Source: Mixta intestinalis (GTDB lineage: Bacteria; Pseudomonadota; Gammaproteobacteria; Enterobacterales; Enterobacteriaceae). From it: DNA of 64,000 nucleotides. Below the pieces are notes generated by a model. That model made no database searches. It was not told the origin of the DNA and worked only from the letters and a program-made list of their open reading frames with translations. The DNA is taken from contig NZ_CP028271.1 in the NCBI RefSeq assembly GCF_009914055.1, positions 2,914,001 through 2,978,000 on the forward strand, written 5' to 3'. Of the stretch, positions 26,143 to 35,403 are shown piece by piece. The position numbers were made by a program, and so were the translations under genes. The stretch's first letter is position 1, and each line of letters starts with the position of its first letter.

Positions 26143-26212
26143 GCCAGCGTGATCGCAATCACGAGCTCAATGCCAACCTGCTAGCGCTGGGAGCGTGCCT
26201 GTTCAGCCAGCT
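26041..26212. repeat. Degenerate tandem duplication at the mdcR-mdcH junction
   Basis: Bases 26041-26085 and 26151-26195 agree at 39 of 45 positions, and 26128-26150 and 26190-26212 agree at about 19 of 23. The simplest reading is one tandem copy of about 110 bases that then lost about 48 bases between two AGCG stretches. The first copy encodes the end of mdcR. The second lies past the mdcR stop and encodes the end of mdcH on the other strand, including its TAG stop. Confidence 0.75.
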
Positions 26213-27083
26213 TAAGCGCCAGCTTTATGCCCCCCTGCTCCAGCGACAGCGCATCGCCGCGTGACAGTGGCTGTCGTGCCAGACCGGTCAGTACCGCGCC
26301 GGGAGGCATCTCCAGCGCCAGGCCGATATCGCGTTCATTGGCGGCTTCCATCGCTTCGTGCCAGCGCACGGTGCGCGCCATGTTCATCGCCAGATCGTCA
26401 GCGATTTGCTGCGGCTGCCAGAGCAGACGGGCGCTGCTGCCGCTGAGATAGGCGCAGCGCGGGCGTGTCAGGGTTACGCTGGCAAAGGCCTGCGCCAGTT
26501 TTTGCGCCGGGGCGTCCAGCAATGCGCAGTGCGAAGGTACGCTTACCGCCAGCCGATGCACTTTCTGAGCGCCGTGGGCAATTGCCCGTTCGCCTGCCTG
26601 CCGCATCGCCTCTTCACTACCTGCGATCACCATCTGCTGCGCGGCATTGATGTTCGCCAGATAGCAATCGCCCAGCAGCGGCTCAATTTCACTCTGGCGC
26701 AGACCGGTAATCGCCGTCAGTCCGTAGCCTGACGGCCAGGCCTGCTCCATTAATTCACCGCGTAACGCCACCAGACGCACTGCGTCATCAAACGCCAGCG
26801 CCCCCGCTACCACTGCGGCTGGAAAAGCACCGATTGAGAGGCCGCTGACCATTTCCGGCTCCAGCCCCTGACGCGCCAGTTCGCGCGCCCAGCCGACGCC
26901 CGCAATCAGCAGGCAAAGCTGCACCGCACGGGTATGGCGCAGCGCCTCGGCGCTGTCCAGCAGAGTGACATCTTCGCCTAACGCTTCGCTCGCCTCGCGC
27001 AGCAAATTCTCGCCGTCCGGCAGCCCCTGCAACATATCAACCCGCTGCGGCCCCTGTCCGGGAAACATAAACAGCACTTTCAT
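26181..27083 (-). CDS. mdcH: Malonate decarboxylase epsilon subunit, malonyl-CoA:ACP transacylase
   Basis: A 300-residue FabD-like acyltransferase that loads malonyl groups onto the acyl-carrier subunit MdcC. FPGQGPQRVDML at the start and the nucleophile elbow GLSIGA are visible, with the catalytic His region SVPSHCALLDAPA further on. It is the last gene of the operon, 4 bases after mdcG. Its C-terminal residues and stop codon lie in a duplicated segment shared with mdcR, so its tail may differ from relatives. Confidence 0.93.
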   Translation of the reverse strand: MKVLFMFPGQGPQRVDMLQGLPDGENLLREASEALGEDVTLLDSAEALRHTRAVQLCLLIAGVGWARELARQGLEPEMVSGLSIGAFPAAVVAGALAFDDAVRLVALRGELMEQAWPSGYGLTAITGLRQSEIEPLLGDCYLANINAAQQMVIAGSEEAMRQAGERAIAHGAQKVHRLAVSVPSHCALLDAPAQKLAQAFASVTLTRPRCAYLSGSSARLLWQPQQIADDLAMNMARTVRWHEAMEAANERDIGLALEMPPGAVLTGLARQPLSRGDALSLEQGGIKLALKLAEQARSQR

Positions 27084-27087
27084 TAAC

Positions 27088-27708
27088 CTATACCTCCGTT
27101 TCAGCCTGCCAGGGATCCTTAACCAAACGCGGCCCCCGGTTGGTTTTCAGCAGCGCCCGTCCATCACGCAGCCATTCATTAAGCGCAAAAGCGCCGCAGG
27201 GCGTTTCTACCTGGGTATCTGCCCGACACGGCAGGCGCAGCAGCTGTTGCTGCCAGGCCTGGAATTTTTCCGGCGCTATCGGCTGCGGTGCCCGAATCAG
27301 CAGATCGAGATCGCTGCCGCTGTGCAGCACCGGCACTTCAGTGGTGGCCAGCGCATAGCCACAGCTACCGGTAATGCCCCACTGCCAGGGCCAGGCGCGC
27401 TGCGCCAGCAGAATTGCCCCCTGAACCGGCGGCTGAGAAACAAACACCGAACGCAGTAACAATGCAACGTTTGCCAGCGACTCTGGCGTAACGCAGCGGG
27501 CCACCGCCGTGGCAGGTAGCCAGGCAGCAGCGCGACGTTCACGTCCGATACCGCGAATTCCCACGGCGATCAGCCCCGCCGGATGCATATCCCGGCGCAC
27601 CACCAGCGGCAGCGTGGGCTGCCACTGCTGCGCTACCCAGTCGGGCAGTTCGCCCTGTAGCGCCTGTGGGTTGCTAAGCCAAATCAAGTCGTGGGGACGC
27701 GGCAGCAT
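27088..27708 (-). CDS. mdcG: Phosphoribosyl-dephospho-CoA transferase
   Basis: A 206-residue nucleotidyltransferase that attaches the 2'-(5''-phosphoribosyl)-3'-dephospho-CoA group to Ser25 of MdcC. The metal-binding GSDLDLLI motif of this fold lies in the middle. It begins MLPRPHDLIWL, typical of MdcG. It is spaced 3 bases from mdcF and 4 from mdcH, so the three genes are probably cotranscribed. Confidence 0.92.
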   Translation of the reverse strand: MLPRPHDLIWLSNPQALQGELPDWVAQQWQPTLPLVVRRDMHPAGLIAVGIRGIGRERRAAAWLPATAVARCVTPESLANVALLLRSVFVSQPPVQGAILLAQRAWPWQWGITGSCGYALATTEVPVLHSGSDLDLLIRAPQPIAPEKFQAWQQQLLRLPCRADTQVETPCGAFALNEWLRDGRALLKTNRGPRLVKDPWQAETEV

Positions 27709-27711
27709 CAG

Positions 27712-28671
27712 TTACATTCCTGCGGTTAAAGAGATAAACAGCGGCAGCGTGACGATACAGAGCACGGAGCTGATCAGCAAGGTAGCTTCCGCATCAGGTG
27801 ACTGCACGCCAAAACGGTTACCGAATACCACACCGAAGAAGCCCGCAGAAAGCGCTACCATCAGAATCGCGGTAATCGCCAGCGTACCGTGCAGCCCCAT
27901 CACCAGAACCAGACCCCAGGCAATGGCTGGCTGAATCAGCAGTTTGGTTACGCTGGAGAGCGCCACCGCGCCGTTCAGTTTCAGCTGACGAGCAGAGAGG
28001 ATCAAACCGGTCAGGAACAGCGCCGTTGCGGTAGCGGAGAGGCCCAGCGGTTTAATCGCGGTCAGCACCAGATCCGGCATATGGATACCCAGCGCAGAGA
28101 GCACCACCCCCAGCAGCGGACCCCAGACGATCGGTTTTTTCACTGAGCGCCACATCAGTACCGGCAGCATCGCCAGCGATGAACCCTGCGCCGTACCTGC
28201 GGCACGCGCTTTTTCACGTTCCAGAATCAACAGACAGAACGGCGTCATTAACACCGAACCACAGGCGATAGAGACAGCGACCGACAGCGAAGTACCACCG
28301 GTTTCACCCAGTACGCTACCGAGGATCGGCAGACCGAGCGCGGCGTAGTTTGGCAGCGCCACCGTCAGCGTCAGCACTGCGGCATCCTGCGCCGACTTGT
28401 GGAACACTTTGATGCAGAGAAAATAGATAACGGCGTAGGTAATCCACATCGCCAGCGTCAATACCACTACCAGCGGCATCTGCTCAACGATACCGCTCCA
28501 GGGCGTTTGTACCGTGGCGCTAAACAACGCCGCCGGCAGTGCAAAGTCCATTACAAAGATATTCAATAAAGCGACGTTCTTGTTATCCACCATTTTTGCC
28601 TTACCGGCTAAAAAGCCCAAAAGCATGATGACAAAAATAGGGGCAAGTGCATGAAGAATGATATATGTCAT
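27712..28671 (-). CDS. mdcF: AEC-family malonate transporter
   Basis: A 319-residue inner-membrane protein of the auxin-efflux-carrier family with about ten hydrophobic helices, for example FVIMLLGFLAGKAKMVD at the start and GFFGVVFGNRFGVQ near the end. Its position between mdcE and mdcG is that of the Klebsiella mdcF gene, so malonate uptake is the likely role. AGGTG stands 4 bases before the ATG. The 135-base gap to mdcE is the largest inside the operon and could hold a processing site or a weak internal promoter. Confidence 0.9.
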   Translation of the reverse strand: MTYIILHALAPIFVIMLLGFLAGKAKMVDNKNVALLNIFVMDFALPAALFSATVQTPWSGIVEQMPLVVVLTLAMWITYAVIYFLCIKVFHKSAQDAAVLTLTVALPNYAALGLPILGSVLGETGGTSLSVAVSIACGSVLMTPFCLLILEREKARAAGTAQGSSLAMLPVLMWRSVKKPIVWGPLLGVVLSALGIHMPDLVLTAIKPLGLSATATALFLTGLILSARQLKLNGAVALSSVTKLLIQPAIAWGLVLVMGLHGTLAITAILMVALSAGFFGVVFGNRFGVQSPDAEATLLISSVLCIVTLPLFISLTAGM

Positions 28672-28806
28672 ATTTCACCTGTATAACAATGAGTTGAAAG
28701 TGGCACAGGTGCGATGGTTTATTTTTATTTACAGGCTATTGCTATGGATGGGCAACAAGTGCCCATCACTATCCACCTGGCAGGTTTGTCCTGGCATGAA
28801 TAATAG

Positions 28807-29607
28807 TTACCAGGCCGCACGCATACGTTCACGTACTAACGCGGAACTGCGGCGGTTTTCACCGCGCAAACGATGCTGCAGACTGTTATCACCATCGCGG
28901 GCGTCTTTGATCTGACGAATGAGTGACTCAATAACCTGTTGTTTTTCAGCCTCACCCGGTTCATCCGGTTTAGCGATATTCAGCAGTTCATCGAGCAGGC
29001 CCAGCGTCTGATAGTTTTTCACATCGTAGGCCATTGGCGGCACCGTTGACGCCAACTCAATCAGCGCTTCCACGCTGCGCAGAGTGATGCGCGCCGCAGA
29101 GGCCTGACCCATGGCGTGAACCATAACGCCCGGATCGTTGAAGGCGATCAGTCGGTTGGACTGGTAGCCATGCGCCAGGAAGGCACCGGACATCGCTTTA
29201 CCGACGATCAGACCAATCACCGGATGACCGGCCAGACGTGCTTCAGCCCAGGCCGCAGCGGAAGCAGCCAGCGCCTGGTGAATACCAAACGCTTCTTCAC
29301 GACGCCCATAAGCCTGGCTGGGAACGTCAATCACCGCGATAATCGGGCGTTTACGTTCGGCACTGGCATCGGCGGCTACGGTTTCTTTCACCACTTTCGC
29401 CAGCGTCCAGCCTTCCATCAGGCCCACTTCACCGCCAGCCGCGCGCGGGAAGTGATTGTTTTCATCGGGCACCACGGCGATGTAACGCACGCTTTCCCCA
29501 TCCAGATCGGCATCCGCCACCTGTACAGACGGACATAACCCCCCTAAGCGAGGCGCATTCTGACTAAGCAGCGCCAGCCAGCGCTCACCGCGACTGATTG
29601 TTTTCAT
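28807..29607 (-). CDS. mdcE: Malonate decarboxylase gamma subunit
   Basis: A 266-residue crotonase-fold subunit that forms, with MdcD, the carboxy-lyase that releases CO2 from malonyl-S-ACP. Visible family pieces are VIDVPSQAYGRREEAFGIHQ, GLIVGKAMSGAFLAHG and VMVHAMGQASAARIT. Its ATG overlaps the mdcD stop (29604-29607), so translation is coupled to keep the two subunits in balance. Confidence 0.95.
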   Translation of the reverse strand: MKTISRGERWLALLSQNAPRLGGLCPSVQVADADLDGESVRYIAVVPDENNHFPRAAGGEVGLMEGWTLAKVVKETVAADASAERKRPIIAVIDVPSQAYGRREEAFGIHQALAASAAAWAEARLAGHPVIGLIVGKAMSGAFLAHGYQSNRLIAFNDPGVMVHAMGQASAARITLRSVEALIELASTVPPMAYDVKNYQTLGLLDELLNIAKPDEPGEAEKQQVIESLIRQIKDARDGDNSLQHRLRGENRRSSALVRERMRAAW

Positions 29608-30437
29608 AGCGCGTCTCCCGCAAAAAATTGTTGAATCTGTTCGCTATCTGCCTGTTTGCTGGTATCTACCGCTTTCAGGCGCGCCAGCATCGGCTCGTAG
29701 TTATCGGTGCGATGACGTGCCGGTACACCGCGAGCCAGCGCATCGCTGACCGCCTGCTTAACCGCATGTACGCCGTCGTTAACCAGCACATCGGCCAGGC
29801 CGCTGCGATAGCGCACTTCGCCACCGGTAATGCTCCAGATAAACGGACGATCGCGTGAGTCATACTCTTCGATACCCGCTTCCTGTTCGATAACCTGCGG
29901 GCCGTTCAGACCGAGACGCGCTTCACGCGTTACGATCAGCGAGCTGCACAGGCCAGCAGCGATGGACATGCCGCCGAAGCAGCCAACGGTACCGGTAATG
30001 ACGCCAATAACCGGGGTGTAGCGACGCAAATCGACAATCGCAGCGTGGATATCGGCAATCGCCGCCAGGCCGAGGTTCGCTTCCTGCAGGCGCACGCCGC
30101 CGGTTTCAAGGCACAGCACCGCCTGAGTCGGTACGCCGCGACGATGATCTTCCGCCGCCATTTCCAGTGCCGCCGCCATTTTCGCGCCGGAGACTTCACC
30201 CATACTGCCGCCCTGGAACGTCCCTTCGATAGCGATCACTACCGTTGGTTTGCCGTTTATGGTGCCTTTCGCTACCACCATGCCATCATCGGCCTGCGGC
30301 ACGATGCCCTGCATCGGCAGCCAGGGAGACATAATGCCGTCGAAAGGATCGAGCAGCTCGCGATATGAACCTTCATCCAGCAGCAGGTGCGCACGTTCAC
30401 GCGCCCGCAGTTCAATAAAACTGCTGTCATTACGCAT
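29604..30437 (-). CDS. mdcD: Malonate decarboxylase beta subunit
   Basis: A 277-residue crotonase-fold subunit that works with MdcE in decarboxylation. ETGGVRLQEANLGLAAIADI and GTVGCFGGMSIAAGLC are characteristic segments. ATG 30437 is chosen because GAGGAGG lies 6 bases before it; the frame extends upstream into mdcC without support. It overlaps the end of mdcC by 8 bases and mdcE by 4. Confidence 0.95.
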   Translation of the reverse strand: MRNDSSFIELRARERAHLLLDEGSYRELLDPFDGIMSPWLPMQGIVPQADDGMVVAKGTINGKPTVVIAIEGTFQGGSMGEVSGAKMAAALEMAAEDHRRGVPTQAVLCLETGGVRLQEANLGLAAIADIHAAIVDLRRYTPVIGVITGTVGCFGGMSIAAGLCSSLIVTREARLGLNGPQVIEQEAGIEEYDSRDRPFIWSITGGEVRYRSGLADVLVNDGVHAVKQAVSDALARGVPARHRTDNYEPMLARLKAVDTSKQADSEQIQQFFAGDAL

Positions 30438-30729
30438 GGGCCGCCTCCTCAAAAACCTGTTCGATTCGGATGCGTGCGACGCCAGGTGTGGCACCGAAGT
30501 CATGAATGGTAAGCTGACCGGCAGGCAGTTCAGTTAAGGTGCTCAGTCGGTCAAACAGCGCACGCCAGCGTGCTTCAAAGTTAACGATCGAAGTAGTGAT
30601 GCTGACTTCAAGTTTTTCGCCCTCGTTAGGGACGAACAGGGCTTCCATATCACCGGAGCCCACGACACCAACCAGTGCACGTCCTTGCAGGGTGCGAGTG
30701 GCAGGATAAGAAAGTGTGATTTGTTCCAT
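30430..30729 (-). CDS. mdcC: Malonate decarboxylase acyl-carrier (delta) subunit
   Basis: A 99-residue acyl-carrier protein starting MEQITLSYPATRTLQGRA. Ser25 in VGVVGSGDMEALF is the site for the phosphoribosyl-dephospho-CoA group, as in the Klebsiella protein. ATG 30729 is chosen over the longer frame because it gives the family start. It begins 7 bases after the mdcB stop and overlaps mdcD. Confidence 0.96.
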   Translation of the reverse strand: MEQITLSYPATRTLQGRALVGVVGSGDMEALFVPNEGEKLEVSITTSIVNFEARWRALFDRLSTLTELPAGQLTIHDFGATPGVARIRIEQVFEEAAHA

Positions 30730-30736
30730 AACATCC

Positions 30737-31597
30737 TCAATGTGTGAGTAAACAGATACCATCGAGAAACAGCGTGGCCGCCAGCAGATCCGCCGCGCCG
30801 CCTGGTGAGGCGTTCATGCTGAGCATCTTCGCGTCGAGCTGAGCCAGCGCCTGACGTCCCGGCAATGTGCTGCAACCGCCGTGGTCCAGCACCCGTTGCG
30901 CGCCCTGCTGCATCGCCTCCAGACCGTTCAGGCCTGAGCGCGACAGTACGCAGGTATCGCTGAGCGAGGTCATGATCGCCATCAGCGCATCAAGCCTGGC
31001 CTGCTCTTCCGTCGCCCCAGCTGCCCGGCTACGTCGTAGCTGCGGCAACGCCAGTTGACGAATATGCGGAAACGCCTGTTGCGCCTCTTCGCGCGCGCCG
31101 GGTACCCGATAACGCTGCGTGGCCCGCAACCCTTTACTGAAACTGCGCGGGGCACGATCGTCCGGCAGGCTTGCCAGCGCGGCGGCGGTACGGCAAACGG
31201 CTTCCGCCGTCGCATCGCCGTCCAGCATGGCGACGGCGCTGACCAGCAGCCCGAGCGCCCAGATAGCTCCGCGATGGGTGTTGACGCCGTTAGTGGCCGC
31301 CATCATCTGCGCTTCGCCTTCGCGCCCCAGCTGACCAACCAGCTGGCGCAGCGCGATATCTGCCGGACGCTGCCAGCTGTGTAGCGCTAACGCGTGGAAC
31401 GTCGGCTGGAGACTGCGAGCAGAAAGCTCCATCAGCGTCAGCGTCAGATCCTGATGCGCCCCGCTGCCGCGACCGTCTACCAGCCCCGGTTTGGGCGTCA
31501 GGCGCGCTTCATCAATCAGCGCCATGCTCGCCCGCTCCGCCAGCCGTTCAGCCAGCCGTTCAGCGCGCTGTTCAGAGAGTTGCGGTTGCATCGTCAT
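30737..31597 (-). CDS. mdcB: Triphosphoribosyl-dephospho-CoA synthase
   Basis: A 286-residue enzyme of the CitG/MdcB family that makes the precursor of the MdcC prosthetic group from ATP and dephospho-CoA. LTPKPGLVDGRGSGAHQDL near residue 35 and GVNTHRGAIWALGLL are the conserved motifs. Its ATG shares one base with the mdcA stop (TAATG). A start two codons later is possible. Confidence 0.94.
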   Translation of the reverse strand: MTMQPQLSEQRAERLAERLAERASMALIDEARLTPKPGLVDGRGSGAHQDLTLTLMELSARSLQPTFHALALHSWQRPADIALRQLVGQLGREGEAQMMAATNGVNTHRGAIWALGLLVSAVAMLDGDATAEAVCRTAAALASLPDDRAPRSFSKGLRATQRYRVPGAREEAQQAFPHIRQLALPQLRRSRAAGATEEQARLDALMAIMTSLSDTCVLSRSGLNGLEAMQQGAQRVLDHGGCSTLPGRQALAQLDAKMLSMNASPGGAADLLAATLFLDGICLLTH

Positions 31598-33252
31598 TAC
31601 CAGCTCCGGAATTTAGCCGGTGGGTTGTAAAGGCCGCCAGACCATTCCACCAGGTCAGCAACGCTGCCCGCCGCCAGCAGCGAACGGGTGGCTTCGCTAC
31701 GGCGAATGTCCAAATCTTCCGGCCAGGCGATTTTGCCTTCACGACGCAGCTGCGCGACGCGTTTGGCATCCACACCCAGACCGATATCAGTGATACCGGC
31801 TACTGCCGCTACCATCGCCCGGCGTTCTTCCATCGACTCTGCGCGATAGAGATAGGCGATCCCTTCTTCGGTCAGAACGTGAGTCACGTCTTCGCCGTAG
31901 ATCATGACCGGTGCCAGCGGCATGTTGGAGGCTTTCGCCACGTCAACGGCATCCAGTTTTTCTACGAAGGTTGGTTTACCGCCCGCCTGGAAGGTTTCCA
32001 CCATCTGCACTACCAGTTTGCGCCCGCGAACCATCGGATCGGGCTTGTCGATCATGGCCAGCCATGCAGGCGTTGCGTGACGACGACCGTGTGGATCGTG
32101 CCCCATGTTAGGCGCGCCACCGAAGCCGGAGAGACGACCTCGGGTAACGGTGGAGGAGTTGGCGTAGCCATCAACCTGTAGCGTTGAACCGATAAACATA
32201 TCAACCGCATACTGACCAGCCAGCTGACACAGCGCGCGGTTTGAACGCATCGAACCGTCAGGACCGGTGAAGAAGATGTCAGGGCGTGCGGCGATGTAGT
32301 TTTCCATCCCCAGCTCACTACCGAAACTGTGAACGGTTTCTACCCAACCGCTTTCGATGGCAGGGATCAGCGTCGGATGCGGGTTCAGCGTCCAGTGTTT
32401 ACAGATTTTGCCTTTCAGCCCCAGCTTTTCACCGTAGGTAGGCAGCAGTAGCTCAATCGCGGCGGTGTTAAAACCGATGCCGTGGTTCAGCGACTGCACC
32501 TGGTGTTCAGCATAGATGCCTTTGATCGCCATCATCGCCATCAGGACATGTTCCTGTTTAATCAGGCGCGGATCGCGGGTAAACAGCGGTTCAATAAAGA
32601 AAGGCTTGTCGGCGACAACCACGTAGTCGATCCAGGAGCCGGGGATATCCACACGCGGCAGATCGGAGACATCATCCACCAGTTCGTTAACCTGAGCGAT
32701 AACGATACCGTTATGGAAGGCGGCGGCTTCAATCAGCGCCGGCGTATCTTCGGTGCTGGGACCGGTATACAGGTTGCCCTGGCGATCGGCTTTAAAGCCT
32801 GCAACCAGCGCGATGTTCGGCACCAGATCCACATAAAGACGAGCGTAAAGCTCGATGTAAGTGTGAATCGCACCAATTTCCAATTGTCCATCTTCCAGTA
32901 GCTGCGAAATACGCAGGCTCTGTGTACCGGAGAAGGAGAAGTCAAGTTTACGGGCGATGCCCTTTTCGAAGATATCCAGATGTTCGCTGCGGCTGACGCT
33001 CGGCATAATCATATGCAGATCGTGAACCTTCTGCGGGTTGACCTCTGCCAGCATACGCGACAGAAAATCAGCTTGTTTCTGGTTATTCCCCTCCAGCACA
33101 ACGCGGTCGCCCGGCGCAATCAGTTTTTCCAGTACGGCGGGTAAATCGTGAGTGGGCAGAACTTTGCCTGGAATAGCGAGTGATTCAATGCGTCGCTGTT
33201 TCTCGGTGCGACGCGTATCCCAGACGCGGCCTGACGATGTTTCAGGCAACAT
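31597..33252 (-). CDS. mdcA: Malonate decarboxylase alpha subunit, acetyl-S-ACP:malonate ACP transferase
   Basis: A 551-residue CoA-transferase-like subunit that swaps acetyl for malonyl on the carrier protein. The N-terminus GRVWDTRRTEKQRRIESL and the later SFGSELGMENYIAARPDIFF are strongly MdcA-like, and the length fits the family. It is the first gene of mdcABCDEFGH, in the same order as Klebsiella. AGGAGGTTAGCT precedes the ATG. The promoter should lie in the following 200 bases. Confidence 0.96.
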   Translation of the reverse strand: MLPETSSGRVWDTRRTEKQRRIESLAIPGKVLPTHDLPAVLEKLIAPGDRVVLEGNNQKQADFLSRMLAEVNPQKVHDLHMIMPSVSRSEHLDIFEKGIARKLDFSFSGTQSLRISQLLEDGQLEIGAIHTYIELYARLYVDLVPNIALVAGFKADRQGNLYTGPSTEDTPALIEAAAFHNGIVIAQVNELVDDVSDLPRVDIPGSWIDYVVVADKPFFIEPLFTRDPRLIKQEHVLMAMMAIKGIYAEHQVQSLNHGIGFNTAAIELLLPTYGEKLGLKGKICKHWTLNPHPTLIPAIESGWVETVHSFGSELGMENYIAARPDIFFTGPDGSMRSNRALCQLAGQYAVDMFIGSTLQVDGYANSSTVTRGRLSGFGGAPNMGHDPHGRRHATPAWLAMIDKPDPMVRGRKLVVQMVETFQAGGKPTFVEKLDAVDVAKASNMPLAPVMIYGEDVTHVLTEEGIAYLYRAESMEERRAMVAAVAGITDIGLGVDAKRVAQLRREGKIAWPEDLDIRRSEATRSLLAAGSVADLVEWSGGLYNPPAKFRSW

Positions 33253-34080
33253 AGCTAACCTCCTGGCTCATTTGTGATTTATCTAAAATCGATGACCAGA
33301 GTGTCTGCCTGTTAGCCTTGCGCATCAATTAAGCAGGAAGTTTGATTATTAGCCTGAGAGTAATGGAATTTATCTGAGCAGGGTCTAGCGTTAGTAGCGC
33401 GAAGCGATCGGTTTTATTTTAGTATCAGAAAAGGACGCTTAGCCTCCTGATAAATATAAGATTAACTGAAAAAAAATAACCTTGTACTGTTTTAGCTAAT
33501 TTTGGTTGTGACAGCGCGGTGGTTTACTCCCGCTACGCTAAAGCAGATGCGGCCCACAAAAGCGTAACGTCAACGCAGCGCAATGGCTTTATTTAGTTGT
33601 CCTGGCTGAGTTTTTCCCTTTTTAGCACTGTTTTTGGGATTATACTTTCTCTAGTAATCTATCTATTCCCTGAATTATCGTAACCAAAAAAATTAATTGA
33701 TCCGATAACCTTTTCATTTATTATTTTCGATAATAACTTTTTTGAAAAAGATTTATTCCTTTTAGTTAATTAACTGGTTTTTTCAACGATGCTGGGAGGA
33801 ACGATAAAATCATATCTTTGCTTTAAGATTTTTTGGTAGTTTTAAATTCTGGCATACAGTAAAAAAAGTGAATAAGTTTACCTGCGTCGACAAATCATTG
33901 AATTATCAATTTATTTATTCGTACAACAAAATAACTTTAAAGAACAAATGGGCTAACTGTGGAATTAGAGACAATTCTCACATTGATGATTTAACGGGAT
34001 AGTTATAATCATTTACACCAAATAAAAAAACTAATAAAGTTCATCACTTTAGATTTTTATAATATCGCACAGGACTCATT
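33253..34080. other. AT-rich intergenic region between mdcA and the orphan response regulator
   Basis: About 830 bases without a gene, markedly AT-rich from 33600 on. On the mdcA side, ATTA...TAAT arms at 33345-33364 resemble a loose LysR-type dyad, and TGTGA at 33273 is only a CRP half site. TATAAT at 34058-34063 lies 17 bases before the regulator start, with AGGA before the ATG, so that transcript would have a very short leader; its -35 is poor. The middle shows no convincing open frame or hairpin. Confidence 0.45.
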
Positions 34081-34701
34081 ATGATTAATACCGTATTTAT
34101 TGTCGACGACCACCCGTTTATCTGCTCAGGCATCAAAGCCTATTTACGCGCTAACGGCTACGTGATTGCTGGCGTCGCGGAAGATGGCACCTCGGTTATC
34201 GCCGACGTGGGCCTGCATCGCCCCGATCTGGTGATCATGGATCTCAATATTCCAGGACGCGACGGAATGCAGGTGATTGAAAGCCTGAAACGCATCAATG
34301 AACAGCAAAAAATCATTGTGTTAACCGCTTCTGAAAGCGATTTCCACATGCAGCGCTGCCTGATGCTCGGCGTCGATGGCTACCTCTATAAGAGCCACGA
34401 TACCGCCCAGCTGCTACAGGCCATTCGCACTATTGATAAAGGCGTTAAGTTCTATCCGAACTCCTCCAGCGTGGAAGTGAAAAATCTGCATCCTGAAAGT
34501 GAAAAACTAATGTCGCTTTCTCGCCGTGAGCTGATGGTGCTGAGAAAACTGGCTGCGGGCTATTCTAATAAAGAGATTGCGTTACAGCTTTCACTTAGTA
34601 ATAAAACTATCAGCACCTATAAAATAAAAATTTTACGTAAGCTTGGGGTTAAAAGCGTGGTTGATATTAACGAAGTCGCGAAAAGAAACTACCTGGTCTG
34701 A
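34081..34701 (+). CDS. Orphan NarL/FixJ-family response regulator (LuxR-type HTH)
   Basis: A 206-residue two-domain regulator. The receiver has Asp9/Asp10, the phospho-acceptor Asp54 in VIMDLNIPGRDG, Thr82 and Lys107 in GYLYKS. The LuxR-type HTH is LSRRELMVLRKLAAGYSNKEIA and then LSNKTISTYKIKILRKLGV, split here around residues 145-195. It resembles FimZ, EvgA and similar fimbrial or stress regulators. No histidine kinase gene is adjacent, so its partner is elsewhere or it is an orphan. It stands alone behind an AT-rich upstream region. Confidence 0.88.
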   Translation: MINTVFIVDDHPFICSGIKAYLRANGYVIAGVAEDGTSVIADVGLHRPDLVIMDLNIPGRDGMQVIESLKRINEQQKIIVLTASESDFHMQRCLMLGVDGYLYKSHDTAQLLQAIRTIDKGVKFYPNSSSVEVKNLHPESEKLMSLSRRELMVLRKLAAGYSNKEIALQLSLSNKTISTYKIKILRKLGVKSVVDINEVAKRNYLV

Positions 34702-34797
34702 GGTATTAGATAACTCACGCTATATTAATTTAATACGTGCTACATGTTTTACTCTGAGTTAATTATGGGGCAGCCCGTTACACCACCCCACCTTTAA

Positions 34798-35403
34798 TTA
34801 ATGAGAATGGGACATCTGCTGTGCTACAGGATGCCAAAAATCCGTTACCGCTCCTTCTCCACCCGTTAGCGGATCGAACGAGGGTAACGGTACTTTTTTA
34901 ATATTAGCCAGCGCTTTCTCCATATGGCTTTTTTCATCGCGTAGCGTGTCAGGTTCCATGCCTGCCGGATAAGCGCCTACGGTAAAGAAATCTTCGCTGG
35001 CCGCAATTTGTCGATGTCCCACGCCAGCAGGAATTAATACCGCATCCCCGGCGCGTAGCGTTACCATACGCCCGCTTTCACCGCCAAACAGCACTTCCGC
35101 CCAGCCCGCACCTACGCCCAGTAGCTCATGGCAGTTAGAGTGATAATGCGTATAGGGAAAAATCGCCGCGCGCCAGCGTGCAGGCCAGTGATTTTCCGTA
35201 AAACGTTGTTCGAACCAGGCTGCAATATCCTCGACGTCATCCGGTACCACACGTGGATAGATAATCAGCGGCAGCGGATTGTTGGGTACATTATTGGATG
35301 GGTGAGCCAGCATCAGATGCTGCGGGTTACTCGACATGCCCGCAAAGAGCGTACCGGCGGCAAATGACATCATAGCCATCAGGCTGGAAGAAGGGGAAAA
35401 CAT
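34798..35403 (-). CDS. Cupin-domain protein, YjlB-like
   Basis: A protein of up to 201 residues with a single cupin barrel. The conserved block YTHYHSNCHELLGVG, then LRAGDAVLIPAGVGHRQI, gives His ligands for a metal and matches the YjlB family of unknown function. The first 42 residues (MFSPSSSLMAMMSFAAGTLFAG) are hydrophobic and not cupin-like; the true start may be Met 43 of this frame, or the segment may be an odd targeting sequence. The product ends in HSH. Enzymatic role unknown. Confidence 0.7.
   Translation of the reverse strand: MFSPSSSLMAMMSFAAGTLFAGMSSNPQHLMLAHPSNNVPNNPLPLIIYPRVVPDDVEDIAAWFEQRFTENHWPARWRAAIFPYTHYHSNCHELLGVGAGWAEVLFGGESGRMVTLRAGDAVLIPAGVGHRQIAASEDFFTVGAYPAGMEPDTLRDEKSHMEKALANIKKVPLPSFDPLTGGEGAVTDFWHPVAQQMSHSH

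Noticed and set aside
33273..33288. TGTGA half site near the mdcA start as a CRP site
   Set aside because: The right half matches poorly (TAAAA), and the site is only about 20 bases from the start codon.
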